6,670 nucleotides of DNA, taken from positions 1 to 6,670 of the forward strand of contig JAABQU010000025.1 of the NCBI GenBank assembly GCA_011391285.1. Direction: 5' to 3'. This DNA comes from Thiobacillus sp. Lineage in GTDB: Bacteria > Pseudomonadota > Gammaproteobacteria > Burkholderiales > Thiobacillaceae. Shown piece by piece: positions 5,299-6,670 of the stretch. Each line of letters opens with the position of its first letter. The first letter of the stretch is position 1. The translations under genes were made by a program, and so were the position numbers. The notes beneath the pieces are model-generated. The model searched no databases and was not told the origin of the DNA. It saw only the letters and a list, made by a program, of their open reading frames with translations.

Positions 5299-5754
5299 AT
5301 GGGTCGCATTACCGAGTTGCTCGCCACCGCGCACAGTCGCAGTCAGGCAAAAAAATGGTCCTATGCGGGTGTCCTGTTGCCGCACGAAGCCCATGAACTC
5401 CTGCAACTTGCGCCCGGAGCACGGCTGATTGACGTGCGCTCGCAGGCAGAACTCGAACTGAACGGCAGCATTCCCGGCGCGGTGCATGTCGAGTGGCAAT
5501 CCTGGCCGGGGTGGGTACTCAATCCGCATTTTCTGGTGCAGCTGGCGCAGGCCACCGACCCGGAATCGCTGCTGATTTTCATTTGCCGAAGCGGCCCACG
5601 TTCGCATCGCGCAGCGGCCGCCTGTACAGAATCCGGGCGCGGCAGTTGCTACAACGTGCTGGAAGGCTTCGAAGGCGACCTCAACAAGGCGACCGGGCAC
5701 CGCAATGAGCTCAACGGCTGGAAGCAACGCGGCCTGCCCTGGACGCAGGGCTGA
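5299..5754 (+). CDS. single-domain rhodanese-like sulfurtransferase
   Basis: The 151-residue protein is one rhodanese fold without a signal peptide, so it is probably cytoplasmic. Visible motifs are LIDVRS (43-48), GSIPGAVHVEW (56-66) and the active-site loop CRSGPRS beginning at Cys96, the residue expected to carry the persulfide. A C-terminal LEGFEGDLN...NGWKQRGLPW segment (121-148) is typical of a proteobacterial subfamily of small rhodaneses. The catalytic Cys is present, so it should be able to transfer sulfane sulfur, but the donor and acceptor are unknown. The start is supported by AGAGGA at 5286-5291, 7 nt before the ATG. It is divergent from glnA and shares its regulatory region; aroE follows 57 nt downstream on the same strand. 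A six-bp hairpin (5736-5751) without a T run overlaps the stop codon. Confidence 0.92.
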   Translation: MGRITELLATAHSRSQAKKWSYAGVLLPHEAHELLQLAPGARLIDVRSQAELELNGSIPGAVHVEWQSWPGWVLNPHFLVQLAQATDPESLLIFICRSGPRSHRAAAACTESGRGSCYNVLEGFEGDLNKATGHRNELNGWKQRGLPWTQG

Positions 5755-5769
5755 CGCGCACTCTATAAA
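5740..5769 (+). promoter_or_regulatory. candidate sigma-70 promoter of aroE
   Basis: TGGACG (5740-5745, 4 of 6) and TATAAA (5764-5769, 5 of 6) are 18 bp apart, overlapping the end of the rhodanese gene. A start near 5776 would give a leader of about 36 nt. An alternative -10, TAGAAT at 5797-5802, has no good -35 and would give an almost leaderless transcript. Confidence 0.35.
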
Positions 5770-5811
5770 TAGTCGCATCGCAGCCGCCGCAAGGGCTAGA
5801 ATACGGCCGCC

Positions 5812-6609
5812 ATGACTGACCGTTACGCCGTATTCGGGCACCCGATCGCCCACTCCAAATCCCCGCAGATCCATACCGCGTTCGCCCGCCAGACCGGGCA
5901 GGACATGAATTACGAGGCCATCCTTTCGCCACTCGACGGCTTCACGGCCAGCGTGACGGCCTTCATCGCCGCCGGTGGGCGCGGTGCCAACGTCACCGTG
6001 CCGTTCAAGGAAGAAGCCTACCGGCTCGCCACGCGCCTCACCCCGCGCGCCGCGCGCGCCGGCGCGGTCAACACCCTGGTTTTCGATAACGGCATCCTCG
6101 GCGACAACACCGACGGCGCCGGCTTGGTCGCCGATCTCACGCGCAACCTGCACTGTGCGCTGGCCGGCAAACGCATCCTGCTGCTCGGTGCCGGCGGCGC
6201 AGCGCGCGGCGTGATCGAGCCGCTGCTCGACCAGCAGCCCGCCGCCCTCATGATCGCCAACCGCACGGTCGGCCGTGCGCAGGAGCTGGCTGAATTGTTC
6301 GGCCGGGGTGTCCGTGCCTGTGGTTTCGATGGCATCGATGCACCCTGCGACGTCGTCATCAACGCCACCGCAGCCAGCCTCGCCGGCGAGTTGCCACCGC
6401 TGTCACCGCGGATCTTCACCGCAGGCACGCTGGCCTACGACATGATGTACGGGCGCGACACGCCTTTCCTCGCCTTCGCGCGCTCGCACGGCGCGGCCAC
6501 CGCCGACGGCCTCGGCATGCTGGTCGAGCAGGCGGCAGAGGCGTTCTGGCTATGGCGCGGCGTGCGCCCCGACACCGCGCCCGTCATCGCGAGCCTGCGC
6601 ACCGCATGA
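5812..6609 (+). CDS. aroE: shikimate dehydrogenase (NADP+)
   Basis: The enzyme reduces 3-dehydroshikimate to shikimate with NADPH, the fourth step of the chorismate (aromatic amino acid) pathway. At 265 residues it has the usual AroE length. The substrate-binding N-terminal domain shows the SKS motif (15-17) and NVTVPFKE (60-67) with catalytic Lys66. It also shows AVNT with Asn87 and DNTDG with catalytic Asp101. The nucleotide-binding domain shows the glycine-rich loop GAGGAA (126-131), NRT (150-152) as expected for NADP preference, INATAAS (183-189) and [14 protein letters not shown] (232-245) with Gln240. The ATG at 5812 opens straight into the conserved [14 protein letters not shown] segment, but no Shine-Dalgarno sequence precedes it. 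The next gene overlaps the stop codon (ATGA arrangement), implying co-transcription and coupled translation. Confidence 0.97.
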   Translation: MTDRYAVFGHPIAHSKSPQIHTAFARQTGQDMNYEAILSPLDGFTASVTAFIAAGGRGANVTVPFKEEAYRLATRLTPRAARAGAVNTLVFDNGILGDNTDGAGLVADLTRNLHCALAGKRILLLGAGGAARGVIEPLLDQQPAALMIANRTVGRAQELAELFGRGVRACGFDGIDAPCDVVINATAASLAGELPPLSPRIFTAGTLAYDMMYGRDTPFLAFARSHGAATADGLGMLVEQAAEAFWLWRGVRPDTAPVIASLRTA

Positions 6610-6670
6610 TGAAGACAGTGTTTGGCTGGATCGGCAAGGGCTTTGCCGCCGTCATCGGACTGGTGCTGCT
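6606..6670 (+). CDS. mtgA: 5' end of a probable monofunctional peptidoglycan transglycosylase (partial)
   Basis: The frame starts with ATG at 6606-6608, overlapping the aroE stop by four bases, with a second ATG immediately after at 6609-6611. It reads [21 protein letters not shown] up to the window end. A short basic N-terminus followed by a hydrophobic stretch suggests an inner-membrane anchor. From knowledge of betaproteobacterial gene order, mtgA commonly follows aroE and starts with such a segment. Only about 21 residues are visible and no catalytic motif is included, so the name rests on context and is an inference. That a protein-coding gene starts here is more certain than which gene it is. 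Confidence 0.55.
   Translation, partial: MMKTVFGWIGKGFAAVIGLVL

Noticed and set aside
5736..5751. Hairpin GCCCTG-GACG-CAGGGC at the end of the rhodanese gene
   Set aside because: The stem is only 6 bp, overlaps the stop codon region and has no following T run, so it is not supported as an intrinsic terminator.

Overview
The window looks like a chromosomal segment of a GC-rich betaproteobacterium, probably of the Nitrosomonadales type (Thiobacillus/Sulfuricella/Gallionella-like). This rests on protein character, on the glnA - DUF4124 protein - ntrB - ntrC order, and on aroE followed by what looks like mtgA. It is inference; no database search was possible. I see no mobile element, CRISPR array, tRNA or rRNA, and no sign of recent transfer.

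Layout from left to right. The first 53 bases are the 3' end of an unidentified + strand gene. grxD (monothiol CGFS glutaredoxin, 117-437) follows, with its own sigma-70 promoter overlapping the upstream stop codon, and ends in a strong intrinsic terminator. A minus-strand nitrogen-regulation block faces it. In transcription order this block is glnA (5031-3622), a terminator, a small secreted DUF4124 protein (3505-3035), ntrB/glnL (2979-1900) and ntrC/glnG (1894-482). On the right, read divergently from glnA, are a single-domain rhodanese (5299-5754), aroE (5812-6609) and the first codons of a probable mtgA that overlaps the aroE stop and runs off the window.

The main regulatory structure is the 267-bp glnA-rhodanese intergenic region. 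It holds a sigma-54 type -24/-12 element (5104-5119, minus strand). Upstream of it are two GCAC-N7-GTGC type NtrC sites, centred about 108 and 139 bp from the predicted glnA start of transcription. That spacing nearly reproduces the classical enterobacterial glnAp2 enhancer. The regulators that would act there, NtrB (histidine kinase/phosphatase) and NtrC (sigma-54 activator), are encoded just downstream, so the window contains a nearly complete local nitrogen-control circuit: sensor, activator, enhancer, promoter and target. A second sigma-54-like element sits immediately before ntrB, suggesting possible autoregulation.

The system is well known in outline. The less ordinary points are a tandemly duplicated His/Gly-rich insert in the NtrB ATPase domain, the sigma-54-like element that would give ntrB an almost leaderless mRNA, the exported DUF4124 protein inside the nitrogen cluster, and the rhodanese gene whose promoter lies beside the outer NtrC site. 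I found no convincing wholly undescribed system.
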